Below, in pieces: positions 45,876-54,143 of a stretch of 64,000 nt of DNA (the stretch's first letter is position 1; each line of letters begins with the position of its first letter). Source of the DNA: Microbacterium foliorum (lineage in GTDB: Bacteria; Actinomycetota; Actinomycetes; Actinomycetales; Microbacteriaceae); assembly GCF_003367705.1 (NCBI RefSeq), contig NZ_CP031425.1:1054001-1118000 (forward strand), given 5' to 3'. A model generated the notes under the pieces. That model ran no database searches and was not told the DNA's origin. It saw only the letters and a program-made list of their open reading frames with translations. A program made the translations under genes and the position numbers.

Positions 45876-45897
45876 TTACCGAATGATCGGTCAGTAA
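45876..45897. promoter_or_regulatory. PaaR-type operator upstream of the MHS permease
   Basis: Read on the minus strand the site begins TTACTGACCGATC and ends ATTCGGTAA, identical to the paaA operator at 19 of 22 positions. It lies 57 bp upstream of the permease start in an otherwise featureless 253-bp divergent region. Confidence 0.75.
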
Positions 45898-46072
45898 AGC
45901 GAGAGTAGCCTATGCGTGCATCCGGCCTCCGAGATATGCGGTGCTCGGCATGCGATTCCTCTCGTTCTGATCTCGACATGGACGCGACTCTCGTCGGCGG
46001 GTCGACGCGTCCGTATGCTCGCCGCAGGGGCACGTCGGATCTCGACGTGACGAACGAGCGGGAGGGCATGTC

Positions 46073-47359
46073 ATGCGTGTGGTGAATCGTGGACGAGTGC
46101 AGGTCGTCATCGGAGTCGTCGGGGTCGGAGCGCTTCTCGCGCTGACCGCCTGTGCGCCCGCGGAGGAGGCTTCGCCGCCGCCTTCACCGACCCCAGAGTC
46201 GTCGTCGCCGGAACCGTACTCGGGGCCCGTATCCTTCGTCGCGGATGAAGTGTCGTGGCTTCTGCCTTCTGCAGACGACATCGTCACCCTGATCCCCTCG
46301 GCGGTCGACGTCAGCGGGCCGTCCGACGTGCTGGAGCAGATCTCGGACGGCGGTGGACCGGAGTTCGCTCCCGCGATCTGCGGTGTGCTCTATATGGAGC
46401 AGACGCTCGGCTCACTGGCGACCCGGACGATGTCCTGGTCGATGCCGAGCGACACCGAGTTCTCCCGCAACAGCGTCGTCGCCATGCAGTTCGCCGACGA
46501 GGCGCACGCAGCCGCGCGCATGGATCAGCTCGAGCGCGCAGCAGCCGAGTGCGGAGAGTTCGACTACGACGGCCGCAACACCTTCGAGTCGGTCGTCGCG
46601 GAGGAGCAGGACGGCGTCCGTGCGTTGGCGGGGGCGCTCAACGCGGATCCTTCCTCAGGCGGCTGGAGAGTCTTCCACGGGTTCGCCGCCGTGGGCAACG
46701 CGGTCGTGCACCTGCAGACATCCCTCCCCGAGTCCGCACCGATCGACCCCGCGGCCGCCGCGGAGCTGCTGCAGGCGACGGCGATCTCCGGCGAGTCCGA
46801 ACTCGTCGAGAAGCTGACCGCGACGCCCCCGGCGACGTCGACAGAGCCGGTGGGTGACGCCGCCGGGCCCTGGGGCGAGTGGTCGATCACCGGATCGGGC
46901 GTCGGCCCGATCCGCCTCGGTGACACGCTCGACGAGGTTGCGGCTGCGGTGCCCGATGCCACGGTGACGCCGCCCGCCTACGACGGCGGAGCGTCGATCT
47001 TCACGAGCCCCGACGGAGTCTCCTCGCTGTCGGTGACGGTCGCCGAGAGCGAGACGATCTCAGAGATCACCGTCGGCGCGGTCTCCGACGAAGAGGAGGC
47101 GGGAGCCGATGGCACGGCCTCGCCGCATGCGCTCGAGGTGCGGATCGGTGATCCTCTCTCGTCGGCCGTCTCCGCGTTCCCGTCCGGAACGCGGGTGCAC
47201 GTCGTCTCGTCGGGTCAGTGGGCGTACTTCGTCGCCGACAGGGACGGACGCCTCCTCGTCTTCCACACGGCTCGGGACGACGCGGGGGCCCCGGACGCCC
47301 GGATCATCGGCATCACGACCGCCGACGCCACGCTGCGCGGTGACCTCACCGTGGAGTGA
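46073..47359 (+). CDS. Predicted lipoprotein
   Basis: This 428-residue protein has a signal peptide (MRVVNRGRVQVVIGVVGVGALLALTAC) with lipobox LTAC at about residues 24-27, then a Pro/Ser/Glu-rich linker of about 25 residues. The N-terminal half (about 50-255) resembles PknH-sensor-like lipoprotein domains in composition. The C-terminal half (about 275-425) includes GPIRLGDTLDEVAAAVP and later VRIGDPLSSAVSAFPSG, two similar short segments that suggest an internal duplication. It should be anchored outside the membrane. GGAGGG lies 6 bp before the ATG. Function is unknown. Confidence 0.82.
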   Translation: MRVVNRGRVQVVIGVVGVGALLALTACAPAEEASPPPSPTPESSSPEPYSGPVSFVADEVSWLLPSADDIVTLIPSAVDVSGPSDVLEQISDGGGPEFAPAICGVLYMEQTLGSLATRTMSWSMPSDTEFSRNSVVAMQFADEAHAAARMDQLERAAAECGEFDYDGRNTFESVVAEEQDGVRALAGALNADPSSGGWRVFHGFAAVGNAVVHLQTSLPESAPIDPAAAAELLQATAISGESELVEKLTATPPATSTEPVGDAAGPWGEWSITGSGVGPIRLGDTLDEVAAAVPDATVTPPAYDGGASIFTSPDGVSSLSVTVAESETISEITVGAVSDEEEAGADGTASPHALEVRIGDPLSSAVSAFPSGTRVHVVSSGQWAYFVADRDGRLLVFHTARDDAGAPDARIIGITTADATLRGDLTVE

Positions 47360-47384
47360 TGCCCGAAGTGCGTCCGCTCGGCTC

Positions 47385-48857
47385 TCACGCCCTCCCGAAA
47401 GCGCGAAGCGGGTGCTCGATGAGCTCGGTGACGCGGCGCAGGAAGCTCGCCGCGTATCCGCCGTCGCACACCCGGTGGTCGAACACGAGAGACAGCTGAG
47501 CGATTCGTCGCGGGACGATCTGCCCCTCGACCACCCAGGCTCTCTCGATGATGCGGCCGATGCCGAGGATGGCGACGTCGGGATGGTTGATGATCGCGGC
47601 GGATCCGTCGACGCCGAGTCCGCCGTAGTTGTTCAGGGTGAACGTCGAGCCGCGCAGCCGCTCAGGAGGCATGGACCCCGCTCGTGCGGTCGCGGACAGT
47701 TCTCGCAGGGCGCCGTCGAGCTGCTCGATGCTCAGCGCGTGCGCGCGGGGGATGACCGGGACCATGAGCCCGCGCGCGGTGTCGGCGGCCACGCCGAGAT
47801 TGACCCCGTCGAAGGAGATCAGCTCCGAGCCGTCGTCGCTCAGACGGGACGCGAGCACCGGGTGGTCCTCGAGCGCCATCAACACGAAGCGTGCGATCAG
47901 CGCGGTGACCGAGGGCGCCTTGCCCCCCTCGGGCGCCATCTGCGTGCGGAGCGTCCACAGGTCGGTCGCATCGACGTCGACCCAGACGGTGGCCTCGGGG
48001 ATCTCGGAGCGGCTGCGCGCGAGTTTCGCGCTGACGGCCTTGCGCAACGCCGACATGCGCTCGCGTGAGGCGACGGGCAGGCCGTCGACGACATCTCCAC
48101 GGAGGGCGGCGTCGGCGCGGGCGTCGGAGTCCTCACGACCACCGCCCGGGCGACCGATGCCCACCGGGGAGCCGTGATGCGAGGCGGCCGCGCCGTCGAC
48201 CGCGACGTCCACCGCCGCCGCGAGGACGTCGGCGCGGGTGACGGCGCCGTCGTGCCCGGTCGGAGCGATCGCGTGCACGTCGATCCCGAGGTCACGGGCG
48301 AGGCGTCGGACGAGAGGGGAGCGGACCGCCACGGCGCGCCGCGCCGGGGCATCAGATTCGCTCCGCACGGTCTTCCGCTCCGTCTCCGTGGATGGCGCCG
48401 GCTCCGGCTCCGTCGCCGTCATCGCAGTGGGCGTTCCCGCGGACGGAGTCGATCGTGCGGGGGTCTGCACGCGCGGTCGCCGGCGGCCCGATGCGCCCCG
48501 TTCCGTCGTGCCGTAGCCGATCAGCACGTTGCCCGAGCCCGCGCGCTCCTCTTCGCGGTAGGCGTCGTGCTCGACCTGAGCCGACGAACCCGCGCTCGGG
48601 CCCGCGTCGCCGTCGGCGACTTCGAGCACCGGCGCGCCCACGTCGATCGTCTCGCCGGGCTCTCCGTGCAGCGCGGTCACGACACCTGCGAAGGGCGAGG
48701 GGAGCTCGACGACGCTCTTGGCCGTCTCGACCTCGGCGATCGCCTGATCCGTGGCGACGGTGTCGCCGACCGCGACCAGCCACTGCACGAGGCCCGCCTC
48801 GGTCAGCCCCTCTCCGAGATCGGGCAGACGGAAGACCCGGGTGGTCACCGCGGTCAT
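47385..48857 (-). CDS. bkdC: Branched-chain 2-oxoacid dehydrogenase E2 (dihydrolipoyl acyltransferase)
   Basis: This 490-residue E2 has one lipoyl domain with the modified Lys 47 (AEVETAKSVVELPS), an Ala/Pro/Thr-rich linker, and a peripheral subunit-binding domain (SPLVRRLARDLGIDVHAIAPTGHDGAVTRADVLAA, about 175-210). The C-terminal catalytic domain has active-site His and Asp in LVFDHRVCDGGYAASFLRRV. It takes acyl groups from E1 to CoA. The ATG at 48857 overlaps the E1-beta stop by 4 bp. E1 composition and a BkdR-like Lrp neighbour favour branched-chain oxoacids over pyruvate. No E3 gene is present, so a shared lipoamide dehydrogenase is expected. Confidence 0.88.
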   Translation of the reverse strand: MTAVTTRVFRLPDLGEGLTEAGLVQWLVAVGDTVATDQAIAEVETAKSVVELPSPFAGVVTALHGEPGETIDVGAPVLEVADGDAGPSAGSSAQVEHDAYREEERAGSGNVLIGYGTTERGASGRRRPRVQTPARSTPSAGTPTAMTATEPEPAPSTETERKTVRSESDAPARRAVAVRSPLVRRLARDLGIDVHAIAPTGHDGAVTRADVLAAAVDVAVDGAAASHHGSPVGIGRPGGGREDSDARADAALRGDVVDGLPVASRERMSALRKAVSAKLARSRSEIPEATVWVDVDATDLWTLRTQMAPEGGKAPSVTALIARFVLMALEDHPVLASRLSDDGSELISFDGVNLGVAADTARGLMVPVIPRAHALSIEQLDGALRELSATARAGSMPPERLRGSTFTLNNYGGLGVDGSAAIINHPDVAILGIGRIIERAWVVEGQIVPRRIAQLSLVFDHRVCDGGYAASFLRRVTELIEHPLRAFGRA

Positions 48858-49882
48858 GATTCGTCCTCCCAGTGCAGGGAGTCGATCGCGTCGAGGATGC
48901 GGTCGACGTCCGGCAGATACCAGTGCTCGAGCTTCGGCGGGGCGAAGGGCGTGTCGAATCCGGTGACGCGGCGCACGGGCGCTTCGAGGTACTCGAAGCA
49001 GCGTTCGAAGACGCGCGCCTGGATCTCCGATGCCACGCTCGCGTATCCCGGTGCCTCAGCGATCACGACCGCGCGACCCGTCGTCCGCACGGCGGCGGTC
49101 ACGGTGGAATCGTCGAAGGGCGACAGCGATCGCACGTCGACGACCTGCACGCTGCGGCCCTCGGATGCCGCGACCTCGGCCGCCTCGAGCGCGAGTGGCA
49201 CGGCGGCGCCGTAGGCGAGGAGGGTGACATCTGTGCCGTCGCGCGCGATGCGGGCGGTGCCGATCTCGGCCGTGACGGACGTGTCGACCTCGCCCTTGGT
49301 CCAATACAGCTTCTTCGGCTCGAGGAAGATCACCGGATCGGGTGAGGCGATCGCCGCGCGCAGCAGCGAGTACGCGTCCTGCGGCGTCGACGGGCTGACG
49401 ACGGTGAGGCCCGGCGTGTGCGCGTAATACGCCTCGGAGGAATCACAGTGATGCTCGACCCCGCCGATGCCGCCGCCGAACGGGATGCGGATCACCAGCG
49501 GCATCCGCACGCTTCCGCGGGTGCGGTTGCCGAGCTTCGCCACATGGCTGACGACCTGCTCGAACGCGGGCAGGGCGAAGGCGTCGAACTGGAGTTCCAC
49601 GATCGGTCGCATGCCGTTCATGGCCATGCCGACGGCGGTGCCGACGATGCCGGATTCCGCGAGCGGGGTGTCGAAGCACCGGTCCTCGCCGAACCTCGCG
49701 GTGAGACCGTCGGTGATGCGGAAGACGCCACCGAGGGCGCCGACGTCCTCGCCGAAGATCACGACATCCGGGTCGGCCTGGATGGCGTCGGCCAGGGCGA
49801 GGTTCAGCGCCGCGGCCATGCTCATGGTCGACACATGCGACGGACGCTCGTCGACGCGGACGTCCTCGTGGGCGATGGTCAT
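48854..49882 (-). CDS. bkdB: Branched-chain 2-oxoacid dehydrogenase E1 beta subunit
   Basis: This 342-residue transketolase-like subunit has FGEDVGALGGVFRITDGL, DTPLAESGIVGTAVGMAMNGMRPIVELQF, RIPFGGGIGGVEHHCDSSEAYYAHTPGLTVVSPSTPQDAYSLLRAAI and the C-terminal swivel domain with APGYASVASEIQARVFE. The start at 49882 overlaps the E1-alpha stop by 4 bp. It pairs with E1-alpha to decarboxylate the 2-oxo acid and load E2. Confidence 0.9.
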   Translation of the reverse strand: MTIAHEDVRVDERPSHVSTMSMAAALNLALADAIQADPDVVIFGEDVGALGGVFRITDGLTARFGEDRCFDTPLAESGIVGTAVGMAMNGMRPIVELQFDAFALPAFEQVVSHVAKLGNRTRGSVRMPLVIRIPFGGGIGGVEHHCDSSEAYYAHTPGLTVVSPSTPQDAYSLLRAAIASPDPVIFLEPKKLYWTKGEVDTSVTAEIGTARIARDGTDVTLLAYGAAVPLALEAAEVAASEGRSVQVVDVRSLSPFDDSTVTAAVRTTGRAVVIAEAPGYASVASEIQARVFERCFEYLEAPVRRVTGFDTPFAPPKLEHWYLPDVDRILDAIDSLHWEDES

Positions 49883-51006
49883 CGGGAACCTCCGGTGGTG
49901 GCATGCGCGGTCTCTTCGGCATCCGCCGCCCGCGTCCGTTCGATCTCGCCGCGGAGCATCTGCCACTGCTCCTCGCGCTGGGGGGACCGCGTCTCGGTCA
50001 CGAAGCGGAAGAGGTCCTCCGGGTCGATGTCGGTGTCCGTGTTGAGGGCCTCTCGCATCGCCGCCGCGATGCGCTCGGCACCGGCCGCATACTCCGCCTC
50101 GAGCTCGGCCGTGAGCGCGCCGACCCCGGTGAGGTGCGTCCGCAGACGCGTCAGCGGGTCACGAGCCCCCCAGGCCCGCACCTCCTCGCGCTCGCGGTAG
50201 CGCGTGTCGTCGTCGGCATTGGTGTGTGCCTGCATCCGATAGGTGTGGGCCTCGACCAGGGTCGGACCGCCTCCCGAGCGCGCCCGATCGACGGCCTCAC
50301 CGAGCACGGACAGCACTGCGGCGACGTCGTTTCCGTCGACGCGCTGCCCCGGCATCCCGTAGCCGATCGCCTTGTGCGCGAGGGAGGGGGCCGCGGTCTG
50401 GCGGCTGAGCGGCACGGAGATCGCGAACTCGTTGTTCTGCACGAAGAAGACGACGGGCACGTGGAAGACCGCGGCGAAGTTCATCGCCTCGTGGAAGTCG
50501 CCCTCGCTGGTCGCGCCGTCACCGCACAGGGCGATCACGACGGTGTCCTCTCCGCGCTGCTTCGCGGCGTATGCGAAACCCACGGCATGCAGCAGCTGCG
50601 TCGCCAGGGGAGTGGCCTGAGGGGCGACGCGATGGGCCCGCACGTCGTAGCCCGAGTGCCAGTCGCCCTTAAGCAGCACCATCGCCTCGGCGGGCGCCAC
50701 GCCTCGAGCGATCACCGCGACGGAGTCCCGGTAGGTGGGGAAGAGCCAGTCCTCGGCGGCGATGGCGAGCGCGGCGCCGATCTGGCAGGCCTCCTGGCCG
50801 TGCGACGACGGGTACACCGCCAGGCGCCCCTGTCGCACGAGAGCGCCGGCCTGATCGTTGATGCGACGTCCGTCGACGAGCCCCCGGTACGCGGCGAGCA
50901 GTGTCTCGATGCTCGGCATCGCATACGTCTCATCCGCGACGACCGAGCCGTCGGCATCGATCAGCTGCACCGCCGTGTCTCGCGGAAGCATCTCTGCGTG
51001 TTCCAT
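49879..51006 (-). CDS. bkdA: Branched-chain 2-oxoacid dehydrogenase E1 alpha subunit
   Basis: This 375-residue subunit has the thiamine-diphosphate motif ALCGDGATSEGDFHEAMNFAAVFHVPVVFFVQNNEFAIS (GDG...NN) at about residues 165-205. HGQEACQIGAALAI and WLFPTYRDSVAVIARG come before it, and the phosphorylation-loop region QAHTNADDDTRYR after it. The SxxxxDDxxxY-like loop favours branched-chain E1 over pyruvate E1. The ATG at 51006 has AAGGAGGG upstream. It is the first gene of the bkdABC operon, with an inverted-repeat operator upstream. Confidence 0.88.
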   Translation of the reverse strand: MEHAEMLPRDTAVQLIDADGSVVADETYAMPSIETLLAAYRGLVDGRRINDQAGALVRQGRLAVYPSSHGQEACQIGAALAIAAEDWLFPTYRDSVAVIARGVAPAEAMVLLKGDWHSGYDVRAHRVAPQATPLATQLLHAVGFAYAAKQRGEDTVVIALCGDGATSEGDFHEAMNFAAVFHVPVVFFVQNNEFAISVPLSRQTAAPSLAHKAIGYGMPGQRVDGNDVAAVLSVLGEAVDRARSGGGPTLVEAHTYRMQAHTNADDDTRYREREEVRAWGARDPLTRLRTHLTGVGALTAELEAEYAAGAERIAAAMREALNTDTDIDPEDLFRFVTETRSPQREEQWQMLRGEIERTRAADAEETAHATTGGSR

Positions 51007-51061
51007 CCGTCCGCCCTCCTTGCCGAACTCGGTGACGCCAGCTTGCCCCGCAGTGCGACAG

Positions 51062-51092
51062 TCGTCCACGACTTTCACTTGATCGTGGACGA
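51062..51092. promoter_or_regulatory. Inverted repeat operator between bkdA and the Lrp gene
   Basis: TCGTCCACGA (51062-51071) and TCGTGGACGA (51083-51092) are exact inverted repeats of 10 bp separated by 11 bp, so centres are 21 bp, or two helical turns, apart. The element lies in the divergent region 56 bp before bkdA and 65 bp before lrp and is a good candidate binding site for the Lrp protein. Confidence 0.7.
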
Positions 51093-51157
51093 TTGCGCGA
51101 TCCCTGCAGATTCGCGTGGCAAACTGACAGAAATCCGTGACCGGACGAAGGGGTGCC

Positions 51158-51595
51158 ATGATCACGCTGGACGACACCGACGAGGCGATCCTCGTGGAGC
51201 TGAGACGCGACGCCCGCGCCTCGATGACAGCCATCGCCGAGGCCGTGCACATCTCCCGGGCCGGCGCCCACGCCCGCATCAAGCGCCTCACCGACGCGGG
51301 CATCATCACCGGTTACTCCGTGCGCACCGACCCTGTGCTCCTCGGGCACCACGCGAGCGCCTACGTCACGCTGGCGATCGAGCAGGCCACCTGGCAGGAG
51401 GTGAGCGCCCGACTGCGCACGATTCCCGAGATCGAGCACATGGCACTGGTCGGCGGGGACTTCGACGTGATCCTGCTCGTGCGCGCGCGCGACGCCCGTG
51501 ACCTCCGCCGCATCGTGCTGGAGGACATCCAGGCGATCCCGTCGATCCGCTCGACGCGCACCACCCTCATCTTCGAGGACTTCACCCTGATCTGA
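51158..51595 (+). CDS. Lrp/AsnC-family regulator (BkdR-like)
   Basis: This 145-residue regulator has an N-terminal winged helix (LDDTDEAILVELRRDARASMTAIAEAVHISRAGAHARIKRLTDAGIITGYSVRTD) and a C-terminal RAM effector domain (ASAYVTLAIEQATWQEVSARLRTIPEIEHMALVGGDFDVILLVRARD). Lrp proteins divergent from bkd genes usually activate them in response to branched-chain amino acids. The start is the ATG at 51158 with GAAGGGG upstream. Confidence 0.9.
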   Translation: MITLDDTDEAILVELRRDARASMTAIAEAVHISRAGAHARIKRLTDAGIITGYSVRTDPVLLGHHASAYVTLAIEQATWQEVSARLRTIPEIEHMALVGGDFDVILLVRARDARDLRRIVLEDIQAIPSIRSTRTTLIFEDFTLI

Positions 51596-51728
51596 ACGCC
51601 CGGGGGCGCATCCCTTCGCGGTCGGACATCTGCGGCGCACTCCTCGACAAGTGCGCCGCGACGACCCATTCGACAATGAGATGAGCGCGCCGGATCCTCG
51701 GTGTGCGACCCGCTCGAAGGAGAGTCCG

Positions 51729-53174
51729 ATGTCCGAATCCGCCGCATCCGCAGCCGCCGCGCTGCTCGACCGCATCCAGGCTCCGGAGGGTGGGGGGCGA
51801 GAGATCCCGGATGCTGCGACGCGCGACGTCATCGGTCGCGCGCCCGTGCACTCGGTCACCCATCTGGACCGCGCGATAGCGCGGGCGAAGGCCGCCCAGC
51901 CGGGGTGGGAGACCCTCGGCCATGAGGAGCGCAGCGCGCTGCTCGTCGCCGCGGCTGACGCGATCGACGCCCACGCGGAGGCTCTCGCGCATCTGCTCTC
52001 CCGTGAGCAGGGCAAGCCGTTGAACGGCCCGAACGCCCGTTTCGAGCTGGGTGCCTGCTCGGCCTGGCTGCGCACCAACGCGGCGACCGTGCTCGACCCG
52101 CAGGTGCTCGTCGACGACGAGACGCTGCACGCCGAGCTCGTGTACAAGGCAGTGGGCGTCGTGGGAGCGATCGGCCCGTGGAACTGGCCGCTGATGATCA
52201 CGATCTGGCAGATCGGCCCGTCGCTGCGCATGGGCAACACGGTGGTCGCGAAGCCCAGTGAGTACACGCCGCTGAGCGTGCTCGCACTGCTGGCGGTGAT
52301 CAACGACGTGCTTCCGGCCGACGTGCTCATCGGGGTCTCGGGCGATCGCGAGGTCGGCGCCCGCCTGGCGTCGCATCCCGACATCGACAAGATCATGTTC
52401 ACCGGCTCCACGGCCACCGGTCGCCGGATCATCGAGAGCTCGGCCGGGAATCTCGCCCGCCTGACCCTCGAGCTCGGCGGCAACGACGCCGGGATCGTGC
52501 TGCCGGGCACGGACGTGACGGCCATCGCCGAGGATCTCTTCTGGGGCGCCTTCATCAACACCGGTCAGACCTGTGCGGCGCTGAAGCGCCTCTACGTGCA
52601 CGACTCGGTCTACGACGAGGTGGTCGACGCGCTCGCCGGGATCGCCGCCTCCGTGCCGATCGGCAACGGGCTCGACGAGAACAACGTGCTGGGGCCCCTG
52701 CAGAACCGGGCGCAGTTCGACATCGTGTCGCGGCTCGTCGAGGAGGCGAAGAGCCGTGGTGCGCGCGTCGTGACCGGCGGCGAAGCGGCTCCGGAGCTCG
52801 GTGAGCTCTTCTACCGCCCGACGATCGTCGCCGACATCGACAACGACGCGGCGCTCGTGCAGGAGGAGCAGTTCGGCCCCGCGCTGCCGGTGATCCGGTA
52901 CAGCGACGTCGATGAGGCCTTCGCGCTCGCCAACGCGGTCGAGGTCGGTCTCGGGGCGTCCGTGTGGTCGAGCGACCCGGACGCCGCGCGTGAGGTGGCG
53001 ACCCGCATGCAGTCCGGCACCGTCTGGATCAACTCGCACGGCGGCCTGCACCCGATGGTGCCCTTCGGCGGGGTGAAGAGCTCGGGCTACGGCCTGGAGT
53101 TCGGCGTCGAGGGACTCAAGTCGGTCGCCGTGTCTCAGGTCGTGTCGGGTCCTGGGCGCACGGCTCAGGCATGA
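51729..53174 (+). CDS. NAD(P)-dependent aldehyde dehydrogenase
   Basis: This 481-residue ALDH has GVVGAIGPWNWPLMITIWQIGPSLRMGNTVVAKPSEYTPLS, FTGSTATGRRI, the base in LTLELGGNDAGIVLPG and the nucleophile in FINTGQTCAALKRLYV. It ends HPMVPFGGVKSSGYGLEFGVEGLKSVAVSQVV, with the substrate-pocket pattern of betaine-aldehyde or phenylacetaldehyde-like enzymes. AAGGAG precedes the ATG. Convergent with a moaF-like gene, it may oxidise an arylacetaldehyde or aminoaldehyde. The specific substrate cannot be read from the sequence. Confidence 0.88.
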   Translation: MSESAASAAAALLDRIQAPEGGGREIPDAATRDVIGRAPVHSVTHLDRAIARAKAAQPGWETLGHEERSALLVAAADAIDAHAEALAHLLSREQGKPLNGPNARFELGACSAWLRTNAATVLDPQVLVDDETLHAELVYKAVGVVGAIGPWNWPLMITIWQIGPSLRMGNTVVAKPSEYTPLSVLALLAVINDVLPADVLIGVSGDREVGARLASHPDIDKIMFTGSTATGRRIIESSAGNLARLTLELGGNDAGIVLPGTDVTAIAEDLFWGAFINTGQTCAALKRLYVHDSVYDEVVDALAGIAASVPIGNGLDENNVLGPLQNRAQFDIVSRLVEEAKSRGARVVTGGEAAPELGELFYRPTIVADIDNDAALVQEEQFGPALPVIRYSDVDEAFALANAVEVGLGASVWSSDPDAAREVATRMQSGTVWINSHGGLHPMVPFGGVKSSGYGLEFGVEGLKSVAVSQVVSGPGRTAQA

Positions 53175-53188
53175 AGAGGTGACGAACG

Positions 53189-53238
53189 GATGCCGGCCTC
53201 AGCCCGGGGATCACAGATCCGCGGCTGAGGCCGGCATC
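53189..53238. terminator. Strong bidirectional terminator after the aldehyde dehydrogenase gene
   Basis: A perfect 16-bp stem, GATGCCGGCCTCAGCC at 53189-53204 pairing with 53223-53238, closes an 18-nt loop between convergent genes. Confidence 0.8.
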
Positions 53239-53251
53239 GGCCGTCACGACG

Positions 53252-54091
53252 TCAGAGCTTCCCGAAGTTCGCCGGCTCGAGATCCGCCGCGTGATGGGTC
53301 GTGGAGAGCAGACGGCCGTGAGCGCCGAAGGTGAAGTGCGTCGGCACCTCGCCCGACTCGTCGAGGCCGAAGAGCACACCGTGCGAGCGGATCGCGGTCA
53401 CGTCGCGGTGGTCGGCGATCGTCACGGATGCGCACGGGATGACCTTCTCGCGCCACGCGAAGACGTAGATGCCGGGGCGCACCTCCCACACGCTGTTCTC
53501 GTCGGTGTCGGCGAGACCGCGCTCGGGGCCGGCGAGGCACTGCCACGAGTACCAGCGCTCCGAGAGGTAGACGTGCTCGTACGCATGCTCCTCGCTGTAC
53601 ACCCACTCGACCCTGCGGCCGATCAGCGTCGTGGTGGGAGCGGGCTCGACCCCGGTCACGGTGGCCCCCTCGATCACGGAGGGGGCGAAGACGTGCTGCA
53701 CGCGGGTGCGTCCCTGCTCCGGCGCAGGCAGGATCACCGAGATGATCGCGAGCGCGCGGCCGTGGCGGAGGTCGACCACCAGGGAGATCGCCTCGTTCGG
53801 CAGGTAGTTGTGGTGGAACTGCACGAAGTAGAGGTCCTCGTCGACCTCGAAGGCCTCGTAGTCGTCGGTGTCGGTGGTGGCCTGAGTGGTGTCCTCCGCA
53901 CCCGGGCGGTAGTCCCAGGTCACCGTGGTGTCGGCGAACCGGTGCGAGATGCGTGTTCCTCGGGCATCGACGACAGTGATCTCCCGGCCGCTGAGCGCCG
54001 TGGAGTGCGGTGCCTTGTTGGCGTCGAAGCCGGGGGCGAGGCCTTCGAGGGGCAGCCAGGTCGAGGTGTCTGCGGGGTTCAGAGTGGTCAT
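53252..54091 (-). CDS. MoaF-family protein
   Basis: This 279-residue cytoplasmic protein has two related beta-rich (lipocalin-like) halves. The first has LPLEGLAPGFDANKAPHSTALSGREITVVDARGTRISHRFADTTVTWDY and VQFHHNYLPNEAISLVVDLRHGRALAI. The second repeats the pattern with GRRVEWVYSEEHAYEHVYLSERWYSWQCLAGPERGLADTDE and YVFAWREKVIPCASVTIADHRD. The name is often misread as molybdenum cofactor biosynthesis. The founding gene, as I recall, belongs to the Klebsiella moaEF operon of the monoamine regulon. The biochemical activity is unknown. It is 52 bp downstream of the APC permease gene on the same strand and probably in its operon. Confidence 0.8.
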   Translation of the reverse strand: MTTLNPADTSTWLPLEGLAPGFDANKAPHSTALSGREITVVDARGTRISHRFADTTVTWDYRPGAEDTTQATTDTDDYEAFEVDEDLYFVQFHHNYLPNEAISLVVDLRHGRALAIISVILPAPEQGRTRVQHVFAPSVIEGATVTGVEPAPTTTLIGRRVEWVYSEEHAYEHVYLSERWYSWQCLAGPERGLADTDENSVWEVRPGIYVFAWREKVIPCASVTIADHRDVTAIRSHGVLFGLDESGEVPTHFTFGAHGRLLSTTHHAADLEPANFGKL

Positions 54092-54143
54092 GTCTCTCCT
54101 TGGAGGGGGAAGGTCGTGGGGGTGGCTGTGGGAGGCGGATGCG

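Noticed and set aside
53252..54091. Molybdenum cofactor biosynthesis role for the MoaF-like gene
   Set aside because: No moa/moe/mog genes are nearby, and the name stems from the monoamine regulon; context is transport and oxidation.
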